64,000 bases of DNA from assembly GCF_023674425.1 (NCBI RefSeq), contig NZ_CP098401.1, positions 620,001 to 684,000 of the forward strand. The letters are read 5' to 3'. This DNA comes from Sphingomonas donggukensis. GTDB taxonomy: Bacteria > Pseudomonadota > Alphaproteobacteria > Sphingomonadales > Sphingomonadaceae. Below, piece after piece: positions 16,808 to 25,298 of the stretch (within the stretch, counting starts at the first letter, position 1; the number at the start of each line of letters is the position of its first letter). Both the position numbers and the translations under genes were made by a program. The notes below the pieces were generated by a model, which did no database searches, was not told where the DNA came from, and saw nothing but the letters and a program-made list of their open reading frames with translations.

Positions 16808-17323
16808 TTACGCCGCGTCCTTGCCCCGTGCGATGGCGACGATGCCGGTGCGCGCGACCTCGATCAGTCCGACTTCCTTCATCAGCGTGACGAAGGTGTC
16901 GATCTTCTCGCGACCGCCCGTCACCTCGAACACGAAGCTGGACGTCGTCGCATCGACCACGCGGGCGCGATAGACGTCGGCCAGGCGCAGCGCCTCGATA
17001 CGGTGATCGCCATGCCCCGCGACCTTCACCAGCGCCAGCTCGCGCTCGACGTGCGGGCCCTGCGTGGTCAGGTCGGTGACCTTGTGGACGGGCACCAGCC
17101 GGTCGAGCTGCGCCAGGATCTGGTCGATCATTGCCGACGATGCCGATGTGACGATCGTGATCCGGCTGACCGACTGGTCCGCCGTGATCTCGCTGACCGT
17201 CAGGCTCTCGATATTATAGCCGCGCGCGGTGAACAGCCCCGCGATCCGCGCAAGGATGCCGGGTTCGTTGTCGACGATGACGGCGAGCGTATGCCGCTCG
17301 GCGGCTTCCTGCTTGATGTGCAT
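16808..17323 (-). CDS. ilvN: Acetolactate synthase small (regulatory) subunit
   Basis: Regulatory partner of the IlvB catalytic subunit; binds valine and confers feedback control. The 171-residue protein (IlvH-type length) has an N-terminal ACT domain (HTLAVIVDNEPGILARIAGLFTARGYNIESLTV) and a C-terminal domain with YRARVVDATTSSFVFEVTGG. It lies in the order ilvB-ilvN-ilvC. A 140-base spacer with a palindromic repeat separates it from ilvB. Confidence 0.95.
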   Translation of the reverse strand: MHIKQEAAERHTLAVIVDNEPGILARIAGLFTARGYNIESLTVSEITADQSVSRITIVTSASSAMIDQILAQLDRLVPVHKVTDLTTQGPHVERELALVKVAGHGDHRIEALRLADVYRARVVDATTSSFVFEVTGGREKIDTFVTLMKEVGLIEVARTGIVAIARGKDAA

Positions 17324-17328
17324 CCTAG

Positions 17329-17449
17329 ATCCTCCCCGGCACGGGAAGGTGGCAGCCCGCAGGGCTGACGGTGGGGGCGGGCCGCAGGCGGCACGCTCGT
17401 GGCGCCCCCCCTCCGTCGCTGCGCGACACCTCCCCGTGCCGGGGAGGAT
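17329..17449. repeat. Palindromic element in the ilvB-ilvN spacer (family D)
   Basis: ATCCTCCCCGGCACGGGAAG at the left is mirrored by CACCTCCCCGTGCCGGGGAGGAT at the right; the middle holds further short inverted segments. The same CCTCCCCG...CGGGGAGG ends occur at 53036-53157. Confidence 0.7.
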
Positions 17450-17464
17450 TTCCAGACACCGCCA

Positions 17465-19213
17465 TCACACCAGCGCCTTCGCTTCGTCGTCCATCTCGCC
17501 CGAGACTTCGTTGGCCTGGAGGATCATGTCGGTGTGCGCCGCGCCGCTGGGGATCATCGGGAAGCAGTTGGCGAGTTTCGCCACGCGGCAGTCGACCATC
17601 ACCGGGCCGTCGTGGTCGAGCATCGCGGCGATGCCGTCGTCGAGCTCGCCCAGCTTCTCGATGCGTATGCCCTTCCAGCCATACGCCTCGGCCAGCTTCA
17701 CGAAATCGGGCAGGCTGTCCGAATAGCTTTCCGAATAGCGCGATTGATAGGTCAGTTCCTGCCACTGGCGGACCATGCCCATGTACTCGTTGTTCAGGAT
17801 GAAGACCTTGACCGGCAGGCGGTACTGGATCGCGGTCGCCATTTCCTGGATGTTCATCTGGATCGATGCTTCGCCGGCGATGTCGATGACCAGCGCATTG
17901 GGATTGCCGAGCTGCGCGCCGATCGCGGCGGGCAGGCCGTAGCCCATCGTGCCGAGACCGCCGGACGTCAGCCATTTGTTCGGCGCCTCGAATCCGAAAT
18001 GCTGGGCGGCCCACATCTGGTGCTGGCCGACCTCCGTCGACACGATCGGCGCGCGCGCCTTGGTCGCGGCGTACAGCGCCCTCACCGCGCGCTGCGGCAT
18101 GATCGTGTCGCTGCCGTCCTCCGGGAAGGCGAGGCAGTCGGCGGCGCGCCACCCCTCGATCCGGCGCCACCATTCGGCGGTGTCGGGCTTCGGGTGCTGG
18201 CGCGCCTTCCACACCTTCACCATCGCCTCCAGCGCGTGGCCGGCGTCGGCGATGATGGGCAGGTCGATGCGCACCGTCTTGTTCACGCTCGACCGGTCGA
18301 TATCGATATGGACCTTGCGGCTGTTGGGGCTGAACGCATCCAGCCGCCCGGTCACGCGGTCATCGAAGCGCGCGCCGATCGCGATGACCAGATCGGCCTT
18401 GTTCATCGCGTAATTGGCCTCGTAGGTGCCGTGCATCCCGAGCATCCCGAGCCACTGCGGGCTGGAGGCGGGGAGGGCGCCGAGACCCATCAGCGTCGAG
18501 GTGACCGGGGCGCCCGAAATCCGCGCCAGTTCGCGCAGCATCTGCGACGCGGCGGGGCCGGCGTTGATGATGCCTCCGCCGGTGTACAGCACCGGGCGCT
18601 CGGCAGCGGCGAGCATGTCCACCGCCGCCTCGATCGCGGCCATGTCAGGCTTCACCTGCGGGCGGTACGTCTTGTGCTGGATCGGTCCCGGCTTCGCATA
18701 GCGCGCGGTCGCGACCTGCACGTCCTTCGGAATGTCCACGACGACCGGACCGGGGCGGCCCGACGTGGCGATATGGAACGCCTCATGGATCGTCGCGCCC
18801 AGCTTGGCCGGATCCTTCACCAGATAATTATGCTTGGTGCAGTGCCGCGTGATGCCGACGGTATCGGCCTCCTGAAAGGCATCGGTGCCGATCAGGGTGG
18901 AGGGCACCTGGCCGGTGATGACAACCATCGGGATCGAATCCATCAGCGCGTCGGTGATGCCGGTGACCGCATTGGTCGCGCCGGGGCCTGAAGTGACGAG
19001 CACGACGCCGGGCTTGCCGGTCGAGCGGGCGTACCCCTCCGCGGCATGGGTCGCAGCCTGTTCGTGGCGGACCAGGATGTGGCGGATCTTGGTCTGCTGG
19101 AACAGCGCGTCATAGATCGGCAGCACCGCGCCGCCGGGATAGCCGAACACGATCTCGACGCCGAGATCGCCCAGCGCCTCGACCAGGATGTCGGCTCCGC
19201 TCTTCTCGGCCAC
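17465..19213 (-). CDS. ilvB: Acetolactate synthase large (catalytic) subunit
   Basis: Thiamine diphosphate enzyme joining two pyruvates, or pyruvate and 2-oxobutyrate, at the start of branched-chain synthesis. 582 residues with the three usual domains: the catalytic glutamate region (IRHILVRHEQAATHAAEGYAR), the central FAD-related domain (IAIGARFDDRVTGR), and the ThDP motif GEASIQMNIQEM...NNEYMGMVRQWQ. Note the motif reads GEAS where many homologues have GDGS. It starts at GTG (19211-19213) with AAGGGG upstream. ilvB, ilvN and ilvC share direction and order. Confidence 0.95.
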   Translation of the reverse strand: MAEKSGADILVEALGDLGVEIVFGYPGGAVLPIYDALFQQTKIRHILVRHEQAATHAAEGYARSTGKPGVVLVTSGPGATNAVTGITDALMDSIPMVVITGQVPSTLIGTDAFQEADTVGITRHCTKHNYLVKDPAKLGATIHEAFHIATSGRPGPVVVDIPKDVQVATARYAKPGPIQHKTYRPQVKPDMAAIEAAVDMLAAAERPVLYTGGGIINAGPAASQMLRELARISGAPVTSTLMGLGALPASSPQWLGMLGMHGTYEANYAMNKADLVIAIGARFDDRVTGRLDAFSPNSRKVHIDIDRSSVNKTVRIDLPIIADAGHALEAMVKVWKARQHPKPDTAEWWRRIEGWRAADCLAFPEDGSDTIMPQRAVRALYAATKARAPIVSTEVGQHQMWAAQHFGFEAPNKWLTSGGLGTMGYGLPAAIGAQLGNPNALVIDIAGEASIQMNIQEMATAIQYRLPVKVFILNNEYMGMVRQWQELTYQSRYSESYSDSLPDFVKLAEAYGWKGIRIEKLGELDDGIAAMLDHDGPVMVDCRVAKLANCFPMIPSGAAHTDMILQANEVSGEMDDEAKALV

Positions 19214-19264
19214 GGGATCGCCCCTTCTTCCGTTCGCAGGTGCAGTATCACACCTTGATCGGCG

Positions 19265-19293
19265 CTGCTAACGGTAGCAAAATGACTCGTCAA
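19265..19293 (-). promoter_or_regulatory. Possible ilvB promoter
   Basis: TTGACG (19288-19293, minus) lies 17 bases from a weak TAGCAG, in the 83-base gap between miaA and ilvB. The upstream box is good, the downstream one poor. Confidence 0.3.
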
Positions 19294-19296
19294 CCT

Positions 19297-20229
19297 TCAA
19301 CAACGTAATCTTGTTTCAAATTTCGCCACGTTAACGCTCGTTTCTGTCGCATCCCGATGCTGCCATTCGGGTGGAGGCTGGTTGCGGAACCACGTCGACT
19401 GGCGCTTGGCGTACTGGCGGGTGGCGGCCTGAGCGTGGGCGAGCGCATCCTCCCGCGACGCCGACCCCGCGATCCAGGCGGCGACGTCGGGCACCCCGAT
19501 CGCGCGGCGGACGGGGGCGAGCGGGGGGACGTCGGTGCGGGCGACCAGCGCCGTGACTTCCTCCACCGCGCCGCCGTCGAACATCTGCGCCAGGCGCGCG
19601 TCGCACCGGGCGAGCAGCCATGCGCGCTCCGGCAGCAGGATGCTCGCCACCACCCGCACAGCATCGCCGATGCCACCGACGCGGTCGGCCTGCCAGTCGG
19701 CGATCGGACGCCCGGTCGACCGCATCACCTCCAGCGCGCGGGCAACCCGGGTGGTGTCGGCGGGATGGAGCCGCGCGGCGGCGGCGGGGTCGAGCGCGGC
19801 GAGCGCGGCCTGATTATCCGCCACGGACGCCGCGCGCACCGCCGCCCGGATCGCGGGATCGATCTCGGGCACGGGCGCGATCCCGTCGATCAGCGTGCGG
19901 ATGTAGAGACCCGTGCCGCCGACCAGGATCGGCAGCTTGCCCGCCGCATGGGCCTCAGCGATCGCGTCGCGCGCTTCGCCTGCCCAGCGGGCCGCGGAAT
20001 ACGTCGTGTCCGCGCCATCGACATGCCCGAACAGGCGGTGCGGCGCGCGGGCCTCCTCCTCAGGCGAGGGGCGGGCGCTCAGCACGCGCAGGTCGGCGTA
20101 CACCTGGCTGGCGTCGGCGTTGATGACCACGCCGCCGTTGCGCTCGGCGAGCGCGAGCGCCAGCGCGGACTTGCCGCTCGCGGTCGGCCCTGCGATGAGC
20201 GCGATCGTCGGGAGGTCGAGTGTGTTCAT
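19297..20229 (-). CDS. miaA: tRNA dimethylallyltransferase
   Basis: Adds a dimethylallyl group to adenosine 37 of tRNAs that read UNN codons, improving decoding. 310 residues: P-loop [49 protein letters not shown], and [14 protein letters not shown]. The ATG at 20227-20229 starts [14 protein letters not shown], matching the family start. Its first bases overlap the start of serB on the other strand by 8 bases. The stop is 83 bases before ilvB in the same direction. Confidence 0.93.
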   Translation of the reverse strand: MNTLDLPTIALIAGPTASGKSALALALAERNGGVVINADASQVYADLRVLSARPSPEEEARAPHRLFGHVDGADTTYSAARWAGEARDAIAEAHAAGKLPILVGGTGLYIRTLIDGIAPVPEIDPAIRAAVRAASVADNQAALAALDPAAAARLHPADTTRVARALEVMRSTGRPIADWQADRVGGIGDAVRVVASILLPERAWLLARCDARLAQMFDGGAVEEVTALVARTDVPPLAPVRRAIGVPDVAAWIAGSASREDALAHAQAATRQYAKRQSTWFRNQPPPEWQHRDATETSVNVAKFETRLRC

Positions 20230-21103
20230 TGCAACGCTGATAGCACTGGGGCGGCTTTCGTCAGGCGATGTTTCTGCCGCGATGGATCGGCTCGCCGCGG
20301 CGGGCTGCGCCCCGGCGGGAAGCGGCTGGATCGATGAAGGCGATGCCGCCGATATCGTGTTCGGCCTCCACGCCGATGATGCTCGTGAGGCGCTGGCGGG
20401 TGCGTTCGCGAAGACCGACGTCGTCGTCCAGCCGATCGCGGGCCGCGCGAAGGCGCTGATCGTCGCCGACATGGATTCGACGATGATTACCGTCGAGTGC
20501 ATCGACGAACTCGCCGATTACGCCGGCATCAAGAAGAAGATCGCCGAGATCACCGAGCGCGCGATGCGCGGCGAACTCGATTTCGCCGCCGCGCTCGATG
20601 CCCGGGTGGCGTTGCTGGCAGGACTGGAAGAGGCGGCGATCGACCGATGTCTCGCGGAGCGTGTGCGGCTGATGCCGGGCGCGCGCACGCTGGTGCGGAC
20701 GATGACCGCGCGCGGTGCCTTTGCGGTGCTGGTATCGGGCGGCTTCACGCGCTTTGCCGAGCCGGTCGCGTCGGAGATCGGGTTCGACCGCGTCATCGCG
20801 AACCGGCTGAATGTCAGGGACGGCAGGCTCGACGGCACCGTCGCGAAACCGATCGTCGACTCTTCGACCAAACAGACCGCGCTCGCCGAGGCGATGGCCG
20901 AGCGGGGACTGGCGCGCGAGGCGACGCTGGCGGTCGGCGACGGCGCCAACGACCTGGCGATGATCCGCCAGGCGGGGCTGGGCGTCGCCTATCGCGCAAA
21001 GCCGATCGTCGCGGCGGCGGCGGGTGCGCGGATCGATCACGGCGATCTCCACGCGCTCCTCTGGGCGCAGGGCATCGCCCGCAAGGACTGGGTGGTTGAC
21101 TAG
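20222..21103 (+). CDS. serB: Phosphoserine phosphatase
   Basis: Removes phosphate from O-phosphoserine, the last step of serine synthesis. 293 residues, with an N-terminal variable domain of about 80 residues and a HAD domain: catalytic [22 protein letters not shown] with the motif II serine, and [23 protein letters not shown]. The GTG at 20222 gives [12 protein letters not shown], the usual start in sphingomonads, with GGGAGG 7 bases upstream. The gene therefore begins inside the miaA start region. Confidence 0.92.
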   Translation: MFIATLIALGRLSSGDVSAAMDRLAAAGCAPAGSGWIDEGDAADIVFGLHADDAREALAGAFAKTDVVVQPIAGRAKALIVADMDSTMITVECIDELADYAGIKKKIAEITERAMRGELDFAAALDARVALLAGLEEAAIDRCLAERVRLMPGARTLVRTMTARGAFAVLVSGGFTRFAEPVASEIGFDRVIANRLNVRDGRLDGTVAKPIVDSSTKQTALAEAMAERGLAREATLAVGDGANDLAMIRQAGLGVAYRAKPIVAAAAGARIDHGDLHALLWAQGIARKDWVVD

Positions 21104-21512
21104 GCGGTGGGCGACGATCGCCGGAGGGCTCGCCGCCATCCTTGCCGCCAACCTGCTGTTGTTCGGTGGCGCCCGGCAGAGTGGGTCTGAGCGGGAGCGC
21201 CGGCTGTATGAAAGCGTGGCTGCACGCGCGACGCAGCCGGTGCGCCGCTTGGTGTCGCAAAAGACCGCCGATGCGCTCGCCGACTGCCTCGCTGGCAATC
21301 CGACCGGACGGTTGCGGCTGACGCCACTGTCGCGCGGCGTGCGCGACGCATCCCGCAATATCCGCTACGATCGGGTGCTGCTGAACGAGCCGGTCGCGCT
21401 GCTGATCGGTATCGTCGATCGGCGCGGCGGCGGCGCCGGCATCGTGGTGCTCGGCCGTCCCGGCAGGACGCTGGAGGCGCGTGAGGCGGCGACGATCGCC
21501 GCCTGTCGCTAA
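21096..21512 (+). CDS. Small membrane-anchored hypothetical protein
   Basis: From a TTG at 21096, overlapping the end of serB by 8 bases, this frame encodes 138 residues: a membrane anchor (WATIAGGLAAILAANLLLFGG), a charged region (RQSGSERERRLYESVAARA) and a compact domain with RNIRYDRVLLNEPVALLIGIVDRRG and a closing AACR. The frame is open with high coding quality and ends just before the convergent Sel1/SPOR gene. I do not recognise the family. The start is uncertain. Confidence 0.5.
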   Translation: MTRRWATIAGGLAAILAANLLLFGGARQSGSERERRLYESVAARATQPVRRLVSQKTADALADCLAGNPTGRLRLTPLSRGVRDASRNIRYDRVLLNEPVALLIGIVDRRGGGAGIVVLGRPGRTLEAREAATIAACR

Positions 21513-21516
21513 GGGC

Positions 21517-22458
21517 TCAGCGGGTCGGCACGCAGGGCCGCACCGAGCCGCAGCCGCGCGCGGCGTCGGCCTGGGTCGGATATGGGCCGACCAGCAGGCG
21601 GGTGAGCGCGCCGGCTTTCACATAATAGGGCTGGCGGCCCGGGAAGCGGCTGCCCAGCTGTGCCCACATCCGGCGCGCACCGTCGGGATCGCGGAACGCG
21701 CCGAGCTGGACGCGGTAGGCGCCGCTGGCGGCGACGGGCGGGCGCGGAGCGGGGGCGGCGACGGGCTTGCTGGCCACGACAGCCGGCTTCGGAATTGCTG
21801 CGGGTCGCGGCTGCGGCGCCGTTTCGACGTTCGCGACGGGCGGGGTCGGTGGCGTGTCGCGGGCGACATAGGCGACCGGCGGCGGCGTCTTCACGACCCC
21901 GACCTCGAGCTGGCGGGCCAGCGCGGTGCCCTTCTGGCGATCGGCGAGGGGGATGAAGCCGTCCATCTGCGCCAGCGTCGTCGTCGCCTGCGCGATTCCC
22001 GCGCCCGACGCGCGCGTCATCAGTGCATAGGCACGCACCCAGTCGCGCTTCACGACGTCGGCGTTGAAGTACATCGTGCCGAGCACATATTGCGCGCGCG
22101 GCTCGCCCCGGGCGGCAGATTTCTCCAGCCACGGCACCGCCTTGTCGCGGCGACCGTTCTGGAACAGCGCCAGGCCGTAATTGTCCTCGGCCTGCTGATG
22201 TCCTTGGAGTGCCGCCTTGCGGTACCATTCCTCCGCCATCGCCAGGTCGACCGGCACGCCGCGCCCGAGCTTATAGGCTTGGCCCAGGTTGAACTGCGCG
22301 TCGGCATCGCCTGCTGTCGCCGGCCCGCGCCATTCGGCGATGGCGGTGCGGTAATCGCCGCGGCTCCAGGCATCGACCCCGGCCTTCACGTCGGCAAGGG
22401 CTGGCCCGCTCGCGCATGCCGCAAGGATGATCGACGCTGCCCAGATCCGCGTGCGCAT
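21517..22458 (-). CDS. Sel1-repeat / SPOR-domain periplasmic protein
   Basis: Exported 313-residue protein with a signal peptide (MRTRIWAASIILAACASGPALA), three to four Sel1-like TPR repeats (AQFNLGQAYKLGRGVPVDLAMAEEWYRKAA; AEDNYGLALF; AQYVLGTMYF), a proline/alanine linker and a C-terminal SPOR domain (YRVQLGAFRDPDGARRMWAQLGSRF). SPOR domains bind denuded septal peptidoglycan, so it probably works at the division site. There is a cysteine at residue 15 inside the signal region but no good lipobox. Confidence 0.85.
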   Translation of the reverse strand: MRTRIWAASIILAACASGPALADVKAGVDAWSRGDYRTAIAEWRGPATAGDADAQFNLGQAYKLGRGVPVDLAMAEEWYRKAALQGHQQAEDNYGLALFQNGRRDKAVPWLEKSAARGEPRAQYVLGTMYFNADVVKRDWVRAYALMTRASGAGIAQATTTLAQMDGFIPLADRQKGTALARQLEVGVVKTPPPVAYVARDTPPTPPVANVETAPQPRPAAIPKPAVVASKPVAAPAPRPPVAASGAYRVQLGAFRDPDGARRMWAQLGSRFPGRQPYYVKAGALTRLLVGPYPTQADAARGCGSVRPCVPTR

Positions 22459-22648
22459 GGTTTCGTCCGTTCCCGTCTGTCGAAATATGTTTAACGCCGA
22501 TTAGCCATGCAATCGCAAAGATTTCGTGACCGACCGCGAAGGGCCCCGATCGCTCGGCGTCGACGCGCCGCGCGGCGCCCGCATTAACCCAATCTTATCG
22601 CCCGCCATGTCATCCCCTTCGCCGGGACTATCGATATCAGGGGTGGAA

Positions 22649-23362
22649 ATGCGCGTACTTGCGATGGCATCGCAGAAAGGTGGATCGGGCAAGACGACGT
22701 TGTCCGGGCACCTCGCCGTGCAGGCGCAGCTGGCGGGCGCAGGCCCGGTCGTGCTGATCGACATCGATCCGCAGGGGTCGCTATCCGACTGGTGGAACGA
22801 GCGCGAGACCGAATTTCCGGCCTTTGCCCAGACCACGGTCGCGCGGCTCGCCGCCGATCTGGAGGTGCTGCGTCAGCAGGGCTTCAAGATGGCGGTGATC
22901 GACACGCCGCCGGCCATCACGATGGCGATCCAGAGCGTGATCGCGGTCGCCGAGCTGATCGTCGTGCCGACGCGTCCATCCCCGCACGACCTGCGCGCCG
23001 TGGGCGCCACCGTCGATCTGTGCGATCGCGCCGGAAAGCCGCTGATCTTCGTCGTCAACGCCGCCACGCCGAAAGCACGGATCACTTCGGAGGCCGCCGT
23101 CGCGTTGTCGCAGCACGGCACGGTCGCCCCCGTCACGCTCCACCAGCGCACCGATTTCGCATCGTCGATGATCGACGGGCGCACGGTGATGGAGGTCGAT
23201 CCGAACGGCAAGTCTGCCGCCGAGGTCACCGCGCTGTGGGCCTATATCTCCGACCGGCTGGAGAAGAATTTCCGCCGCACCGTGTTCGCGGCCCCCAACC
23301 ATGCCAACGGCTTCGCCAGCGCGCGCAGCGGTGGCGGCTTCGGCCGCCGCGTGGTGAGCTGA
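22649..23362 (+). CDS. ParA-family ATPase
   Basis: 237-residue ParA/MinD-type ATPase: deviant Walker A ASQKGGSGKTTLSGHLAVQA at the N-terminus, VLIDIDPQGSLSDWW, and VIDTPPAITMAIQSVIAVAELIVVPTRPSPHDL. The ATG at 22649 is preceded by GGGGTGG. No ParB or parS-like sites are visible, so it is likely an orphan positioning ATPase rather than the chromosome segregation ParA. It heads a tight three-gene unit with a DNA-binding-like protein and a SPOR protein, suggesting positioning of something at a pole or division site. Confidence 0.88.
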   Translation: MRVLAMASQKGGSGKTTLSGHLAVQAQLAGAGPVVLIDIDPQGSLSDWWNERETEFPAFAQTTVARLAADLEVLRQQGFKMAVIDTPPAITMAIQSVIAVAELIVVPTRPSPHDLRAVGATVDLCDRAGKPLIFVVNAATPKARITSEAAVALSQHGTVAPVTLHQRTDFASSMIDGRTVMEVDPNGKSAAEVTALWAYISDRLEKNFRRTVFAAPNHANGFASARSGGGFGRRVVS

Positions 23363-23377
23363 GGAGGAGGGGCGCAC

Positions 23378-23932
23378 ATGTTCGGATCCTCCAAACCCAC
23401 CGCGTCGCTTTCGTCCGGCCTGCTCGCCCGCAAGGGTCAGGCGCGCCCGGCGATGCGTCCCCAGGGCTTCCACGGCCCCGCTGTCAGCCTCGACGATCTC
23501 GGCTGGAACGACATGGGTGAAGAACCTGCGCCGGTCGTGTCGATCGCGCCCGCGCCCGCCCCGATCGCACCCGCGGTCGCGACGGTACCGCCGGTGCTGA
23601 TCGAGCGCGAGGCGCTGGAAGAGGCGATCGCGCCCGAGCCGGTCGCGCCCGAACCCGTCGCGGCAGTCGTGAAGGCTCCCGCCCCGGTCAAGGCTCCGGC
23701 AAAGCGCGCCGCACGGCCCGTCGTCGACGCCGCGAGCGCAAAGTCCAAGGCGGCGTTCACGCTGCGGCTCGACGCCGATCGCCACCTGCGCCTGCGCCTC
23801 GCCTCGGCCAGCCGGAACCGGTCGGCACAGCAGCTCGTCATCGAGGCGCTCGACGCCTTCATCGCATCCCTGCCGGAAGTGGAGGGGCTTGCGGCCCAGC
23901 TTTCGACGCAGACTTCAGGGGGGAAGTCATGA
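23378..23932 (+). CDS. Proline/alanine-rich protein with ribbon-helix-helix-like C-terminus
   Basis: 184 residues. The N-terminal two thirds are low-complexity Pro/Ala/Glu (PAPAPIAPAVATVPP); the last 60 residues (AAFTLRLDADRHLRLRLASASRNRSAQQLVIEALDAFI) look like an RHH DNA-binding domain. It begins 15 bases after the ParA stop and its stop overlaps the next gene (ATGA). ParA proteins often work with a small partner; this may be that partner. Family not otherwise recognised. Confidence 0.65.
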   Translation: MFGSSKPTASLSSGLLARKGQARPAMRPQGFHGPAVSLDDLGWNDMGEEPAPVVSIAPAPAPIAPAVATVPPVLIEREALEEAIAPEPVAPEPVAAVVKAPAPVKAPAKRAARPVVDAASAKSKAAFTLRLDADRHLRLRLASASRNRSAQQLVIEALDAFIASLPEVEGLAAQLSTQTSGGKS

Positions 23933-25293
23933 CCACCAGATCGATCCTGGCTGCCGCGCTGCTGACCGGCGCCAGCCTTGCCGGCGGCCTTGCCGTGAAC
24001 GCCGCCAGCGACACCGGCACCGCGCGCCGCGCCGCGTCGGAAGCGCAGGCCGCGCAGAAGGCTCTCGGCAAGCACAAGGCGGCGAAGGCCGTCGCGGCGG
24101 CGGAGAATGCCGTCGCCTACAGCCCGCGCACGGCGAGCTATCGCACGCTTCTCGGGCAGGCATATCTCGCTGCCGGGCGCTTCCCGTCGGCGGTGGGCGC
24201 GCTGAACGATGCGCTGTCGCTCGATCCGTCGGACGGCGTTGCGGCGCTGCATCTGGCGCTGGCGCAGATCGGCACCGGCGACTGGGCAGGTGCGCGCGAG
24301 ACGCTGACCACGCACCAATCGACTATCCCCGCCAGCGACCGCGGCCTTGCCTATGCGCTGGCCGGCGATCCGGCGACCGCGGTCGGCATCCTGACCGACG
24401 CCGCGCGCGCGCCGGGTGCCGACGCGAAGACGCGGCAGAATCTCGCCCTCGCGCTCGGCCTGTCGGGCCGGTGGCAGGAAGCGAAGACCGTGGCTGCCTT
24501 CGACGTGGCGCCAGCCGACCTCGACAAGCGCATCCTCCAGTGGCTGGCGTTCGCCCGCCCGACATCGGCGTCGGATCAGGTCGCGAGCCTGTTGGGCGTG
24601 ACTCCGGTCATGGACGGCGGCCAGCCCGAACGGCTGGCGCTGCGCAGCTCGAGCCCGACCCAGGTCGCCGTCGCGCAGACGGTCGCCCCGATCGACACGT
24701 TCATGCCCGGAACCGCCCCCGGCAGCGCGCCTGCCGCGACGCCGGTCGCCGCGGCCCCGGCCCCCGCGGTCCAGCAGACTGCTGAAGTCACCTTCACCGG
24801 GGCCGTGCCGGCGGCCCCGACGGCTGCGGCCCTTGTGGCGTTCGCGCCGCGTGCCGAGGTGGTGCAGGCGGTTCCGGTCGCCGCGCCGCGCCTTGCCGCC
24901 GCTGCCGCGCCGTCGCTCATCCGCGCCGCCGCAAAGCCGTTCAAGCTGGCCGTGCCGGTGCGTACCGCCCCCGCCGTGACGCCCAAGCCGGCGGCGAAGG
25001 GCGACTGGGTGGTGCAGCTCGGCGCGTTCGAAAATGCTGCGGTGGCGCAGGATTCCTGGGCGCGCATGACGCGGCGGCACCGCGTGCTGTCGGGCTACAC
25101 GCCCAACGGCGTCAATTTCTCGGCCAACGGGGCGAGCTTCTACCGGCTGTCGGTCGGCGGGTTCGCGCGCGGCGATGCCGATGCGATGTGCCGCAAGGTC
25201 CGCGCCGGCGGAGGCCGCTGCTTCGTCCGCACCGGCGCCGGCGATCAGGTCGCCGCCTGGAAGCGCGCCGGCGTCCAACTCGCCTCGCGCTGA
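23929..25293 (+). CDS. TPR and SPOR-domain exported protein
   Basis: 454 residues: signal peptide (ILAAALLTGASLAGGLAVNAA), TPR-like helices (AVAAAENAVAYSPRTASYRTLLGQAYLAAGRFPSAVGALNDALSLDP split over two repeats), a long Ala/Pro linker and a C-terminal SPOR domain (WVVQLGAFENAAVAQDSWARMTRRH). Probably binds septal peptidoglycan. Its first codon overlaps the stop of the RHH-like gene, so it is translationally coupled in the ParA unit. Confidence 0.8.
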   Translation: MTTRSILAAALLTGASLAGGLAVNAASDTGTARRAASEAQAAQKALGKHKAAKAVAAAENAVAYSPRTASYRTLLGQAYLAAGRFPSAVGALNDALSLDPSDGVAALHLALAQIGTGDWAGARETLTTHQSTIPASDRGLAYALAGDPATAVGILTDAARAPGADAKTRQNLALALGLSGRWQEAKTVAAFDVAPADLDKRILQWLAFARPTSASDQVASLLGVTPVMDGGQPERLALRSSSPTQVAVAQTVAPIDTFMPGTAPGSAPAATPVAAAPAPAVQQTAEVTFTGAVPAAPTAAALVAFAPRAEVVQAVPVAAPRLAAAAAPSLIRAAAKPFKLAVPVRTAPAVTPKPAAKGDWVVQLGAFENAAVAQDSWARMTRRHRVLSGYTPNGVNFSANGASFYRLSVGGFARGDADAMCRKVRAGGGRCFVRTGAGDQVAAWKRAGVQLASR

Positions 25294-25298
25294 CAGGA

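Noticed and set aside
19214..19296. Search for an Ile/Leu/Val-rich leader peptide before ilvB
   Set aside because: Short frames here are not enriched in branched-chain codons and no long hairpin is present.
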